Program-made: the position numbers and the translations under genes | The notes under the pieces: generated by a model | Seen by the model: the letters and a program-made list of their open reading frames with translations, nothing else | The model's database searches: none | Told to the model about the DNA's origin: nothing | Part shown: in pieces, positions 50,203-61,441 of the stretch | How positions within the stretch are numbered: the first letter of the stretch is position 1 | Layout: each line of letters starts with the position of its first letter | Assembly: GCF_003640395.1 (NCBI RefSeq) | Contig: NZ_RBZQ01000002.1 | Location: 434,001 to 498,000 of the forward strand | DNA: 64,000 nt | From: Stutzerimonas urumqiensis | GTDB lineage: Bacteria; Pseudomonadota; Gammaproteobacteria; Pseudomonadales; Pseudomonadaceae | Direction of reading: 5' to 3'

Positions 50203-50961
50203 ATGCAGCTCGAAGACAAGGTCATCATCATCACGGGTGGCGGCCAGGGGTTGGGCCGCGCGATGGCCGAACACCTGGCCGGCCAGCGGGCACGCCTGGC
50301 GCTGGTCGATCTCAACCAGGAGCGGCTGGACGAAGCCGTCGCGGCCTGCGAGGCCGCCGGCGGTCAGGCACGCGCCTATGTGTGCAACGTGGCGGACGAA
50401 GCGCAGGTGGTGAGCACCGTGGCGCAGGTGGCGAGCGACTTCGGCGCGATCCACGGCCTGGTGAACAACGCCGGCATCCTGCGTGATGGCCTGCTGCTCA
50501 AGGTGCGCGATGGCGAGATCACCAAGCTGAGCCTTCAGCAGTGGCAGTCGGTCATCGACGTCAACCTGACCGGGGTCTTCCTGTGCACACGGGAAGTGGC
50601 AGCCAAGATGGTCGAGCTGAAGAACGAAGGCGCGATCATCAACATTTCGTCGATTTCGCGTGCCGGCAACATTGGCCAGACCAACTACTCCGCCGCCAAG
50701 GCTGGCGTGGCGGCACTGACCGTGGTGTGGGCACGTGAGCTGGCGCGCTATGGCATTCGGGTCGCGGGCGTGGCGCCCGGCTTCATCGAGACCGAGATGA
50801 CCGGCAGCATGAAGCCCGAAGCGCTGGAAAAGATGACGGCGGGCATTCCGCTGCGCCGCATGGGCCGGCCGCAGGAGATCGCTCACTCGGTGGCCTACCT
50901 GCTGGAAAACGACTATTACAGCGGACGCATCCTCGAACTGGACGGCGGCCTGCGCCTGTAA
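50203..50961 (+). CDS. short-chain dehydrogenase/reductase (FabG-like)
   Basis: 252-residue classical SDR. NAD(P) motif [19 protein letters not shown] ([11 protein letters not shown]), and catalytic Ser-Tyr-Lys ([10 protein letters not shown]...[13 protein letters not shown]). C-terminal DGGLRL closes the fold. The substrate is unknown; the P. aeruginosa orthologue at this location is annotated simply as a short-chain dehydrogenase. GAGGA precedes ATG 50203. Confidence 0.93.
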   Translation: MQLEDKVIIITGGGQGLGRAMAEHLAGQRARLALVDLNQERLDEAVAACEAAGGQARAYVCNVADEAQVVSTVAQVASDFGAIHGLVNNAGILRDGLLLKVRDGEITKLSLQQWQSVIDVNLTGVFLCTREVAAKMVELKNEGAIINISSISRAGNIGQTNYSAAKAGVAALTVVWARELARYGIRVAGVAPGFIETEMTGSMKPEALEKMTAGIPLRRMGRPQEIAHSVAYLLENDYYSGRILELDGGLRL

Positions 50962-51009
50962 GGTCCGTTCGCGAAGCGGGTCATGAGCCCGCTTCGTGCA
51001 TCGCCGCGC

Positions 51010-52017
51010 TTACCAGCCCACGCCGAAGCCGATGGTGTAGCGCGTCTCGTCGAGGTCGCCTTCCGAGCCGCTGACGAGGTCCTTCTCCGCCTTCATGTTC
51101 AGCGAGGCCCAATCGGTCACGCGGTAACGCAGCCCGAGCTCCGAATCGAGCGAATAATCGGCGACATTCGACAGCGGCTTGCCGAGTTCGCCGGTGCTGA
51201 ACAGCTCGAACGTCTTGCCGACCAGGTAGCGGTTGTAGTCCCACTTGATGGCCAGCGAGTAGAAGTTTTCCTTCTCGCCGGTGGCGAACAGGTAGTCGGA
51301 ACGGTTGAACAGCGACGCCAGCGAGAAAGCGCCGAGCTCGTTGTCCCAGAACTGGTAACCAGGGCCGGTACCGATGGTGCGCTGGCGGGCAACTTCCTCG
51401 ACGTGGTCGCGCTTGTAATCCAGCCGTCCCTGCCAGAACCAGTGCTCGTCGATGAAGCGGTCCAGCGCGTACTCGGCTTCCCAGTTGTGGGTCGTGGTGA
51501 CGCCGTCCTGGTATTCGCGGTTGTAGCTGGCCTGGGCGTTATGGCGCCAGAGCCCGTGCTTGGCCTCGGTATCGAACGAGACGTCGTAGTCGTCGGTGTT
51601 GGTTTCGGCGCGTTTGTAATCCAGCGCGACGTCGACATTGCCCTCCCACGTGAAGTCCTGGATCAGCGGCTTGGGATGGATCAGCTGCGAAATCGACGCC
51701 AGCGGCACCGTTCGTGACTCGCTGCCGTTGCCCAGCTTCACCTGCCCCTCGTCGGCCGCGCTCAGCGAGCGCGAGAGTTCATCCTGGGGCGAACCATGAA
51801 ACTCGACCACCAGCGGCCGGTCGCTCTCCAGCGTGGCGACCTGCTTCCAGGCGATCGGGATCGACCCGCCGTATTCGGTTTCGATCAGCAGTTTGCCGCC
51901 ATCGAGGACCGCGATCTTGCCGGTCAGCCGATCGCCATTCTTCAACCAGACGGTATCGGCGAGCGCAGGCAGTGGCAGGGCGGCGAGGGTCAGACAAAAA
52001 AGGCTTCTGGCATACAT
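51010..52017 (-). CDS. DUF481 outer-membrane beta-barrel protein
   Basis: 335-residue protein with a signal peptide (MYARSLFCLTLAALPLPALA), an N-terminal small domain (~22-110, with DTVWLKNGDRLTGKIAVLDG and EYGGSIPIAWKQVATLES) and a DUF481/YdiY-like beta-barrel (~115-335) of alternating hydrophobic and aromatic residues ending in Trp (IGFGVGW), the outer-membrane insertion signal. Function unknown, probably a porin-like or salt-induced barrel. Convergent with the SDR gene. Confidence 0.88.
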   Translation of the reverse strand: MYARSLFCLTLAALPLPALADTVWLKNGDRLTGKIAVLDGGKLLIETEYGGSIPIAWKQVATLESDRPLVVEFHGSPQDELSRSLSAADEGQVKLGNGSESRTVPLASISQLIHPKPLIQDFTWEGNVDVALDYKRAETNTDDYDVSFDTEAKHGLWRHNAQASYNREYQDGVTTTHNWEAEYALDRFIDEHWFWQGRLDYKRDHVEEVARQRTIGTGPGYQFWDNELGAFSLASLFNRSDYLFATGEKENFYSLAIKWDYNRYLVGKTFELFSTGELGKPLSNVADYSLDSELGLRYRVTDWASLNMKAEKDLVSGSEGDLDETRYTIGFGVGW

Positions 52018-52136
52018 GAGGTAGGCTTGCGTCCGATGAAAAGGGCGGCATTATCCGCAGGCTCGGGGTGACGGCAACCACTGACCACCAGACGGGAGGC
52101 AAGTTCGCCCGAGCCCGTTTCCGGGAGGACTCACCG

Positions 52137-52487
52137 ATGCGCCAGAACCCTGCCTCAGATCTCGAAGCCGATGCGCGCCGTTCCGCCGTCTACGCCCTGC
52201 TTGCGCAGGTTCCCAGCGGCCGCGTCGTGACCTACGGCGAGCTGGCGAGCCTTGCCGGTCTCGGACGAGCGGCACGCTGGGTCGGGCGGCTGATGTCCCA
52301 GTTGCCCGACGCCACCACCCTGCCCTGGCACCGCGTGGTGGCGGCCGGCGGCAGGCTCAGCATGCCGGCCGGCAGCCCCGCCGGGCACGAGCAGCGCGCC
52401 CGCCTGCGGGCCGAGGGCGTGACGGTCGTCAATGACCGGGTGGACATGCGTCGGCACGGCTGGCAATCGACGGGATACAGCGGGTAG
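52137..52487 (+). CDS. alkyltransferase-like protein (ATL), MGMT family without active cysteine
   Basis: 116-residue protein with the O6-alkylguanine-DNA alkyltransferase DNA-binding fold (VVTYGELASLAGLGRAARWV arginine finger/HTH). The site that is PCHRV in active methyltransferases is PWHRVVAAGG here, with Trp in place of the reactive Cys. This is the hallmark of ATL proteins, which bind alkylated guanine and hand it to nucleotide excision repair rather than repairing it directly. ATG 52137 follows GGGAGGA; the open frame from 52068 is unsupported. It precedes ampG by 40 bases. Confidence 0.92.
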   Translation: MRQNPASDLEADARRSAVYALLAQVPSGRVVTYGELASLAGLGRAARWVGRLMSQLPDATTLPWHRVVAAGGRLSMPAGSPAGHEQRARLRAEGVTVVNDRVDMRRHGWQSTGYSG

Positions 52488-52527
52488 AGTGCGGCTTCCG
52501 CGTTCCAACCCGACAGATCCGAGCCGT

Positions 52528-54228
52528 ATGTCACGAGAAACCTGGCGCGATGCGCTCGCCGCCTATGCCAGCCCCGCCACGCTCGCCCTGCTGCTTCTCG
52601 GATTCGCCGCCGGCCTGCCGGCCGTTCTGGTCTTCTCGACCCTGTCGGTCTGGCTGCGCGAAGCGGGCGTCTCGCGCGAGACCATCGGGTTCGCCAGCTG
52701 GATCAGCCTCGCCTACGCCTTCAAATGGGTCTGGTCGCCGATGCTCGACCAGTGGCGCCTGCCCTGGATCGGCGCGCTCGGCCGGCGACGCTCCTGGCTG
52801 GTGCTGTCCCAGGCGCTGATCGCCGCCGGCCTGATCGGCATGGCGCTGTGCAACCCGCAGCACAACCTGACGATGCTCATCGCCTTCGCCGTGGTGGTGG
52901 CGTTCTCCTCCGCGACGCAAGACATCGCGATCGACGCGTACCGGCTGGAGATCGTCGAGGACCGCCTGCAAGCCACGCTGGCGGCGAGCTACATGACCGG
53001 TTACCGGATCGCCATGCTGCTGGCCAGTGCCGGCGCCCTGTTCCTCGCCGAATGGCTAGGTGCGACCGCCCTGGAGTACGACCAGCGCGCCTGGATGCTG
53101 ACCTACCTCGCCTTTGCGCTGCTGATCGTGCCCGGCCTGCTGACCAGCCTGGCGATCCGCGAGCCGGTGGCCGCGGCACCGCTACCCAACGCGCCGGCCG
53201 AATTCACCTTCAACCATCAGCTCGCCGCGGTGGGCCTGCTGCTGGTGCTGCTCATCTCGGTCCCGGCGATGATCAACGCGCTGATCGCGCTCGCCTGGCC
53301 GCGCGCAACGCTCTATGCGCTGTTCATTGCCGGCTCGCTATCCTCGGGCGGTCGCGCGCTGCTGATCCCGGTCCGACTGATTTTCCGCCAGGCGCGCGAA
53401 CGTCACCGGCCGGCGCACTTCGATTTCGCCCACCAGGCCGTCTCGGTGATCGTGCTGATCATCCTGCTGGTCTCCACCACCGGCATGTTCCAGTCCTATT
53501 ACGGCGGCTACTGGCCACGCGGAACCATGTACCTGCTGATCTGCCTCGGCTGCCTGTCGGCGCCGGGGCGGATTCTCATGGGACCGGTGCTGACGCCCAT
53601 CACCGATTTCGTGCTCCGTTATCGCTGGCAGGCGCTGCTGTTGCTGGGGCTGATCGCGACCTACCGGATGTCCGACACGGTAATGGGCGTGATGGCCAAC
53701 GTCTTCTACATCGACCAGGGGTTCTCGAAGGACCAGATCGCCAGCGTCAGCAAGGTGTTCGGGCTGATCATGACCCTGGTCGGCGCCGGCTTCGGCGGCC
53801 TGCTGATCGTCCGATTCAACATCCTGCCGATCCTCTTTCTCGGCGGCTTCGCCTCCGCCGCCACCAATCTGCTGTTTCTCATGCTCGCCGGAATGGGCGC
53901 CAACGTGCAGATGCTGGTGGTCACCATCTCGTTCGACAATTTCAGCGCCGGCCTGGCCTCGACCGCCTTCGTGGCCTACTTGTCGAGCCTGACCAACCTC
54001 AAGTTCTCGGCCACCCAGTACGCGATGCTGAGCTCGCTGATGATGCTGCTGCCGCGCCTGCTCGGCGGCTATTCCGGCGTCGCCGTGGAATACCTCGGCT
54101 ACCGCCATTTCTTCCTGGCCACGGCACTGCTCGGCATCCCGACGCTGGTGCTGATCGCCTGGCAGTGGGGCAAGACGCGCAAAGCCAGCGCCGACGCCCC
54201 GTCAGCGCTGGAAACCGGCAAGCACTAG
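52528..54228 (+). CDS. ampG: muropeptide permease AmpG
   Basis: 566-residue MFS transporter that imports GlcNAc-anhydroMurNAc peptides from the periplasm for cell-wall recycling and so supplies the signal for AmpR-controlled beta-lactamase. Family segments: GFAAGLPAVLVFSTLSVWL, GFASWISLAYAFKWVWSPM, SATQDIAIDAYRLEI, AASYMTGYRIAMLLASAGA, and FYIDQGFSKDQIASVSKVFG. The extra loop and helices in the middle fit the longer Pseudomonas AmpG. ATG 52528 (MSRETWRDAL) is used; its 3' end overlaps the convergent mscS by four bases. Confidence 0.93.
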   Translation: MSRETWRDALAAYASPATLALLLLGFAAGLPAVLVFSTLSVWLREAGVSRETIGFASWISLAYAFKWVWSPMLDQWRLPWIGALGRRRSWLVLSQALIAAGLIGMALCNPQHNLTMLIAFAVVVAFSSATQDIAIDAYRLEIVEDRLQATLAASYMTGYRIAMLLASAGALFLAEWLGATALEYDQRAWMLTYLAFALLIVPGLLTSLAIREPVAAAPLPNAPAEFTFNHQLAAVGLLLVLLISVPAMINALIALAWPRATLYALFIAGSLSSGGRALLIPVRLIFRQARERHRPAHFDFAHQAVSVIVLIILLVSTTGMFQSYYGGYWPRGTMYLLICLGCLSAPGRILMGPVLTPITDFVLRYRWQALLLLGLIATYRMSDTVMGVMANVFYIDQGFSKDQIASVSKVFGLIMTLVGAGFGGLLIVRFNILPILFLGGFASAATNLLFLMLAGMGANVQMLVVTISFDNFSAGLASTAFVAYLSSLTNLKFSATQYAMLSSLMMLLPRLLGGYSGVAVEYLGYRHFFLATALLGIPTLVLIAWQWGKTRKASADAPSALETGKH

Positions 54229-55058
54229 AGAGCGGGCGCCTGGCGCACGTGCAGCACGCGCTGCGGGAAGGGAATCTCGATGCCCGCCGCGGTGAGGCGC
54301 TCTTTCGCCAGTTCGGTGAATTCGAACGTCACCGGCCAGAAGTCCCCGGTTGCAACCCACACCCGTAGCGACAGGTTGACGGTGCTGTCGGCCAATGCCG
54401 TGACGAACACCGCCGGCTCCGGGTCGCGCAACACACGGGCGTCCTGGGCGAGGCCCAGCAGTACTTCCCGCGCGCGCTTGATGTCGCTGTTGTAATCGAT
54501 GCCGATGTTGATGTCGGCGCGACGCGTCGCCTCGCGCGAATAGTTGGTGATGATGCCGTTGGACAGGCTGCCGTTGGGCACGATGACCGTCTTGTTGTCG
54601 CCGGTCTTGAGCGTGGTATGGAAGATCTGGATGCCCGCGACGCTGCCGCTCACGCCTTGCGCCTCGATCCAGTCGCCGACGCGAAAGGGGCGGAACAGCA
54701 GGATCAGCACGCCGCCGGCGAAGTTCGACAGACTGCCCTGCAAGGCCAGGCCGACCGCCAGACCGGCCGCACCGATCATCGCGATGAACGACGCGGTCTC
54801 GACGCCCGCCATCGAGGCCACGCTGATCAGCAGCATCGCCTTGAGCGCGATCGCCGCCAGGCTGCCAACGAAGCCGTGCAGGGTCGGGTCCACCTGGCGC
54901 CGCTGCAACAGCGCGCCGACCTTGCCGGTCAGGCGGTTGATCAGCCACCAGCCTACCAGCAGGGTCAGCAGCGCCAAGGCGATCTGCGCGCCGTACTTCA
55001 CCACCAACGGCAGCCAGGCGTCCGACAGGCTGACCAGGTAATCGATGCTTAACTCCAT
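54225..55058 (-). CDS. mscS: small-conductance mechanosensitive channel MscS
   Basis: 277-residue channel that opens under membrane tension to release solutes on osmotic downshock. N-terminal TM1-TM2 (~20-95), the glycine/alanine-rich pore helix TM3 (~95-125, GAAGLAVGLALQGSLSNFAG), then the cytosolic vestibule with FRPFRVGDWIEAQGVSGSV and PNGSLSNGIITNYSRE. AGGAG lies upstream on the minus strand. Very like E. coli MscS in length (286 aa). Confidence 0.95.
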   Translation of the reverse strand: MELSIDYLVSLSDAWLPLVVKYGAQIALALLTLLVGWWLINRLTGKVGALLQRRQVDPTLHGFVGSLAAIALKAMLLISVASMAGVETASFIAMIGAAGLAVGLALQGSLSNFAGGVLILLFRPFRVGDWIEAQGVSGSVAGIQIFHTTLKTGDNKTVIVPNGSLSNGIITNYSREATRRADINIGIDYNSDIKRAREVLLGLAQDARVLRDPEPAVFVTALADSTVNLSLRVWVATGDFWPVTFEFTELAKERLTAAGIEIPFPQRVLHVRQAPAL

Positions 55059-55130
55059 GAGGCACTGCTCCTATCAACGAAAAAACAGGGCCACCGCCGC
55101 CGAAGGCGATGGCCTCGCGACACCACTCGA

Positions 55131-55610
55131 TCAGTCGCGGAAGTTATTGAACTGCAACGGCATGCCGAAATCCTTGGCGCGCAGGGTTGCGATCGCCTCC
55201 TGCAAGTCGTCGCGCTTCTTGCCGGTGATGCGCACCTGCTCGCCCTGGATGGCGGCCTGGACCTTGAGCTTGGTGTCCTTGACGTGCGCGACGATCTTTT
55301 TCGCCAGCTCCTTGTCGATGCCTTCGCGCAACGCCACGTCCTGCTTCACGGTCTTGCCGGAGGGATAGGCGTCCTTGATCTCCAGGCACTGGATGTCGAT
55401 CTTGCGCTTGACCAGGCTCAGCTTGAGGATTTCCAGCATCTGCTCCAGCTGGAAGTCCGCCTCGGCGGTGAGATGGACCGTCAGTTCCTTGAGTTCGAAG
55501 CTCCCTTTACCGCGCAGATCGTAGCGGCGATCCAGCTCCTTGATGGCGTTGTCCACGGCGTTGGTGACTTCGTGCTTGTCCAGCTCGGACACCACGTCGA
55601 ACGAGGGCAT
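55131..55610 (-). CDS. yajQ: YajQ family cyclic-di-GMP-binding / nucleotide-binding protein
   Basis: 159-residue protein of the YajQ/UPF0234 family with two ferredoxin-like folds ([21 protein letters not shown]..., [20 protein letters not shown], ...[20 protein letters not shown]). Members in Xanthomonas and Pseudomonas bind c-di-GMP and affect transcription; others bind tRNA/GTP. GGAG precedes the ATG on the minus strand. Two c-di-GMP-type proteins (34.2 kb and 55.8 kb) also occur in this window. Confidence 0.95.
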   Translation of the reverse strand: MPSFDVVSELDKHEVTNAVDNAIKELDRRYDLRGKGSFELKELTVHLTAEADFQLEQMLEILKLSLVKRKIDIQCLEIKDAYPSGKTVKQDVALREGIDKELAKKIVAHVKDTKLKVQAAIQGEQVRITGKKRDDLQEAIATLRAKDFGMPLQFNNFRD

Positions 55611-55831
55611 GCGATATCTCCAGATTGATGAGCGGCGCCGCGCGATACGCGCACGGACGCCTGGCTTGACGATTGAATTGCGCGCTCATTATAACTGCTC
55701 GACTTGACGACGCCCGACCGCAGGGACGATGCAGGTCAGCCAGCGCTCGTACAGGCGTTGCCGCCCGCGCACCCTCCCCGGCTCGATTAACATGGCTCGT
55801 CGCCACGCCTTTCCCATGCAGAGCCAGCCCC

Positions 55832-57710
<1,879 letters not shown>

Positions 57711-57813
57711 CACGCCATCTACCCTCGCCTTCGGCGTCGTCCCGCTTGCGATGCCGGGCACCTAACCGATTACCGGGCGGTCGAACGTCCGCTCGCCTCG
57801 CACAGAAACGAAC

Positions 57814-59841
57814 ATGAGCCTACGCCAGCGTCTCAAGAATCTGCCCGTCGGCCACAAGCTGCTGGTCGCCCTGCTCGTGCTGCTGGCCGCCGTGTTGCTG
57901 GTGGCCAACCTCGCCTTCATCAGCGCGGCGTACTGGATTTCCCGCCAGAGCGTCGCGCCCCAGGCGATGCACACGCTCGGCGCGCTCTTCGCGACCGAGG
58001 AGCTGAGCGCCGCCGCGATGGCCTCGCGCGGATCGGCCAACGCCCTGTTGCAGCGCCTGGAGAGCTACGCACCCTTGCGCGCGGCCCGCCTGTACGACCC
58101 GCAGGGCCAGCCGTTCGCCGAATTGCAGCGGGGCGATCCGCTGGAACTGCCGGAGCGGCTCGAGGATTTCAAGCGCTGGCACGGGCAAGAGTTTCGCGCC
58201 AACCTGATGGTCGAACTGCCCCAACCGCAAGGACCGCCGGCCCACCTGCTGCTGGTGGCCACCAGCGAACTGCCCGATGCGTTCTACACCGGCACCCTCA
58301 CCGCCAGCCTCGGCATTCTGGTGGTGTGCCTGCTGCTTTGGGTGGTGGTCGCCGGGCAGATCCGCAACCTCATCACCCGGCCGATCCGCGACCTGGAGCG
58401 GCTGTCGCGGCAGGTGACGCACGACGAGGACTACTCGCTGCGCGCGCGCCCGCGCAACCATGACGAGATCGGTCACCTGGCCGACGCCTTCAACACCATG
58501 CTGTCACGCATGGAAGCGCGCGAAAGCCAGCTCAAGCGCGCCCGCGACGACGCACAGGCGGCCTTCGATCATGCGCGCGGGCTGGCCGAGGAGACCCGCA
58601 ACTCCAATCGCAAGCTGGAGCTCGAAGTGCAGGTCCGCAGCAAGATCGAGCGCAAGCTGACGGGCTTCCAGAACTACCTCAACAGCATCATCGACTCGAT
58701 GCCCTCGGCCCTCATCGCGCTCGACGAGCAGCTCTACGTCACCCAGTGGAACCAGGAAGCCAGCGCGCTTTCCGGCACTCGGCTGGATGACGCGCTGAAC
58801 CAGCCGGTCTTTCTCGCCTTCGAGCCGCTCAAGCCCTTTCTCCAGCAGATCCGCCGTACCGCCGAGCGCCATACGGTCGAGAAGATCGAGCGGGTCACCT
58901 GGCTGCGTGACGGCGAGCCGCACCACTACGCACTGACGTTCTACCCGCTGATGGGCAGCGGCGGCCGCGGCGTGGTGATCCGGATCGATGACATCACCGA
59001 GCGCATCCGCATGGAAGAAATCATGGTGCAGTCCGAGAAGATGCTGTCGGTCGGCGGGCTCGCCGCCGGCATGGCACACGAGATAAACAACCCGCTCGGT
59101 GCCATCCTGCACAACGCGCAGAACATACGCCGACGCCTGTCGCCGGCGCTCGACCGCAACCGCGAGGCGGCCGAGCAGACCGGCGTGCAGCTCGATGCGG
59201 TCAACGAGTACCTCAACCAGCGCCAGATTCCGCAGCTGCTCGACGGCATCCAGCAGGCCGGCGCGCGGGCGACCAAGATCGTCACGCACATGCTCAGCTT
59301 CAGCCGCATGAGCAACCGCCAGCTCGCCGAATGCCAGATCAGCACCCTGATCGACCAGGCCATCGAGATCGCCGGCAACGACTTCGATCTTGCCGAAGGC
59401 TTCGACTTCCGGGCGATCCGCATCGAGCGCGACTTCGACCCCCGGATCGACCGCGTCCCCTGCATCGGCAATGAACTCGAACAGGTGCTGCTGAACCTGT
59501 TCAAGAACGCCGCGCAGGCGATCCACCAGCGTGCCGACCGCGGGCAGGGTCGCATCGTCATACGTACGCGGCTGGCACCGCCGTGGGTCGAGATCGAGGT
59601 CGAGGACAACGGCGGCGGGATGCCCGAACACGTGCGCAAGCGCATCTTCGAGCCGTTCTTCACCACCAAGGAGGTCGGCCAGGGAACCGGACTGGGGCTT
59701 TCCGTCTCGTATTTCATCATCACCAACAACCACAAGGGCCAGATGCAGGTGCAGTCGCGCCCCGGCCAGGGCACGGCGTTCACGCTCCGCCTGCCGCTGG
59801 GCGCGCCAACCGATGCCGAGTGCCCGCCGACGATCGAGTGA
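57814..59841 (+). CDS. membrane sensor histidine kinase (HAMP-PAS-HisKA-HATPase)
   Basis: 675-residue inner-membrane kinase: TM1 ~10-40, periplasmic sensor ~41-160, TM2 ~162-185, HAMP ~185-240, coiled coil, PAS ~285-400, HisKA with His422 in GMAHEINNPLGAILHN, HATPase ~535-665 with NLFKNAAQAI and GTGLGLSVSYFII. Orthodox kinase without receiver, so it needs a separate regulator; the degenerate-GGDEF response regulator 1 kb upstream is the nearest candidate. In P. aeruginosa the gene at this place (PA4398 in my memory) affects swarming and biofilm, which suits a c-di-GMP link. Confidence 0.93.
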   Translation: MSLRQRLKNLPVGHKLLVALLVLLAAVLLVANLAFISAAYWISRQSVAPQAMHTLGALFATEELSAAAMASRGSANALLQRLESYAPLRAARLYDPQGQPFAELQRGDPLELPERLEDFKRWHGQEFRANLMVELPQPQGPPAHLLLVATSELPDAFYTGTLTASLGILVVCLLLWVVVAGQIRNLITRPIRDLERLSRQVTHDEDYSLRARPRNHDEIGHLADAFNTMLSRMEARESQLKRARDDAQAAFDHARGLAEETRNSNRKLELEVQVRSKIERKLTGFQNYLNSIIDSMPSALIALDEQLYVTQWNQEASALSGTRLDDALNQPVFLAFEPLKPFLQQIRRTAERHTVEKIERVTWLRDGEPHHYALTFYPLMGSGGRGVVIRIDDITERIRMEEIMVQSEKMLSVGGLAAGMAHEINNPLGAILHNAQNIRRRLSPALDRNREAAEQTGVQLDAVNEYLNQRQIPQLLDGIQQAGARATKIVTHMLSFSRMSNRQLAECQISTLIDQAIEIAGNDFDLAEGFDFRAIRIERDFDPRIDRVPCIGNELEQVLLNLFKNAAQAIHQRADRGQGRIVIRTRLAPPWVEIEVEDNGGGMPEHVRKRIFEPFFTTKEVGQGTGLGLSVSYFIITNNHKGQMQVQSRPGQGTAFTLRLPLGAPTDAECPPTIE

Positions 59842-59844
59842 ACC

Positions 59845-60426
59845 ATGGGTTACCGCCTTTCGAAGATCTACACACGCACCGGCGATACCGGCCAGACCGG
59901 CCTGGCCGATGGCCGTCGCGTCCCGAAGGACCATCCGCGCATCGAGGCGATCGGCGAGATCGACATGCTCAACAGCCAGCTCGGCCTGCTGCTCGCCGAG
60001 CTGGCCACGGCACAGCTCAGCGCGCCGGCCCTTGGCGAGGTGATCGAAGCGCTCGGCCCGTGCCAGCATCGGCTGTTCGATGTCGGGGGCGAACTGGCGA
60101 TGCCCGACTACCAGGCGCTGCCTCAGTACGAAATCGACCGTATCGAAGGCCTCATCGACCGCTGGAACGATGAGCTCGGCCCGCTGACCGACTTCATTCT
60201 GCCGGGCGGTTCGCGTGCGATCGCCCAGGCTCACGTCTGCCGCAGCGCGGCCCGAACGGCCGAACGCTGCTGCCAGCGACTGAATGCCGAGGAGCCGCTG
60301 CGCGCATCGCCGCTCGCCTACCTGAACCGCCTGTCGGACCTGCTGTTCGTCGCCGCACGGCTGATCGCACGGCGCCAGGGACTGCCGGAAATCCTCTGGC
60401 AACCGGCCGGGGCGACCGATGCCTGA
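59845..60426 (+). CDS. ATP:cob(I)alamin adenosyltransferase, PduO type
   Basis: 193-residue trimeric-type adenosyltransferase that attaches the 5'-deoxyadenosyl group of ATP to cob(I)alamin. N-terminal ATP-binding motif YTRTGDTGQTGLADG, then IGEIDMLNSQLGLL, DFILPGGSRAIAQAHVCRS and RTAERCC, and YLNRLSDLLFVAARL. It starts three bases after the sensor kinase stop and overlaps the next gene by 8 bases. A user of adenosylcobalamin is not seen in this window. Confidence 0.93.
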   Translation: MGYRLSKIYTRTGDTGQTGLADGRRVPKDHPRIEAIGEIDMLNSQLGLLLAELATAQLSAPALGEVIEALGPCQHRLFDVGGELAMPDYQALPQYEIDRIEGLIDRWNDELGPLTDFILPGGSRAIAQAHVCRSAARTAERCCQRLNAEEPLRASPLAYLNRLSDLLFVAARLIARRQGLPEILWQPAGATDA

Positions 60427-61441
60427 GGTGCCGCGCGACACGCGCCGCCGGGAGGGCCTGCATGCCGCCTGGGAAGGCTTCATCGTCGCGCTGGTCGTCA
60501 TCAACCTCGCCCTGATCCTGTTCGACAGCCTGTTCTCCCTGGCCTTCGTCGCCTCATCGCTGGAGCGCTGGCTGCCGACCCTGACGCGCTTCTATGCCGA
60601 GCGCATCCACACACGCTTCGCGCTCATCGACCTGGGCTTCGTCGCCATCTTCATCGCCGACGTGCTCATCGGCTGGGCCGTGGCGATCTATGAACGCCGC
60701 TATGCGCGCTGGTACTACTACCCCTTCGCCCATTGGTACGACGTGCTCGGCTGCATCCCGCTGGCCGGCTTGCGCTGGCTGCGGGTGCTGCGGGTCATCG
60801 TGCTGGCGGTGCGCTTGCAGCGGCTCGGCCTGATCGACATGCGCCGCTGGGCGCTGTACGGCTTCGTCAACCGCTACTACCAACTGCTGCTCGAGGAGTT
60901 GTCCGATCGCGTCATGGTCAAGCTGTTCACCCGCCTGCAGCAGGAGATCGGCACCACCGACGATCTCGCCCGGCGGCTGGTCGACGAGGTCGTACGGCCA
61001 CGCAAGGAGCGCGTGCTGGCCGACGTTTCGCGACGCCTGCAGGCAATGGTGGAAAGCGGTTATCGCGACAACCGCGGGGCGATCGAAGGCTACGTCAGCC
61101 ACCTGATTCACACCGCCCTGGCGGAGAACCCCGAAATCCAGCGCCTGCGCCGTTTGCCGCTCGGCGACCGGGTAGCCGAAACCCTCGACGACGCGCTCGC
61201 CGATATCGCCCGTCGCCTCATTCAGGCTGGCGTCGACGGGTTGCAGGGGCCAGCCTTCCAGGCGCTCGCGGGCAACCTGTCCGAGCGCTTCTTCGAAGGC
61301 TGGCTGCAACGGGACGAGGAGACCGACCTGGCGCTCGAGGAGCTGCTGGTCGACATCATCGAGGTCCTCAAGCAGCAGATTCTGGACCGGCGCTGGAGCG
61401 CCTTCGTCGGGCCACCGCTGCCGCCCTCCCCGCCGCGCTGA
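60419..61441 (+). CDS. voltage-sensor-like membrane protein (ion transporter-like, no pore domain seen)
   Basis: 340-residue protein whose first ~150 residues contain four hydrophobic segments: ~18-45, ~65-90, ~100-112 and ~115-140. The fourth reads GLRWLRVLRVIVLAVRLQRL, with arginines spaced like a voltage-sensor S4 helix, and follows WYDVLGCIPL with an acidic residue in S3. No later pair of helices or selectivity filter (TVGYG) is present; instead residues ~150-340 are charged and helical, rich in Arg/Glu. It resembles the voltage-sensor-only proteins annotated as ion transporters in Pseudomonas. It is translationally coupled to the adenosyltransferase. Function is unknown; a proton or voltage sensing role is inference. 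Confidence 0.65.
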   Translation: MPEVPRDTRRREGLHAAWEGFIVALVVINLALILFDSLFSLAFVASSLERWLPTLTRFYAERIHTRFALIDLGFVAIFIADVLIGWAVAIYERRYARWYYYPFAHWYDVLGCIPLAGLRWLRVLRVIVLAVRLQRLGLIDMRRWALYGFVNRYYQLLLEELSDRVMVKLFTRLQQEIGTTDDLARRLVDEVVRPRKERVLADVSRRLQAMVESGYRDNRGAIEGYVSHLIHTALAENPEIQRLRRLPLGDRVAETLDDALADIARRLIQAGVDGLQGPAFQALAGNLSERFFEGWLQRDEETDLALEELLVDIIEVLKQQILDRRWSAFVGPPLPPSPPR

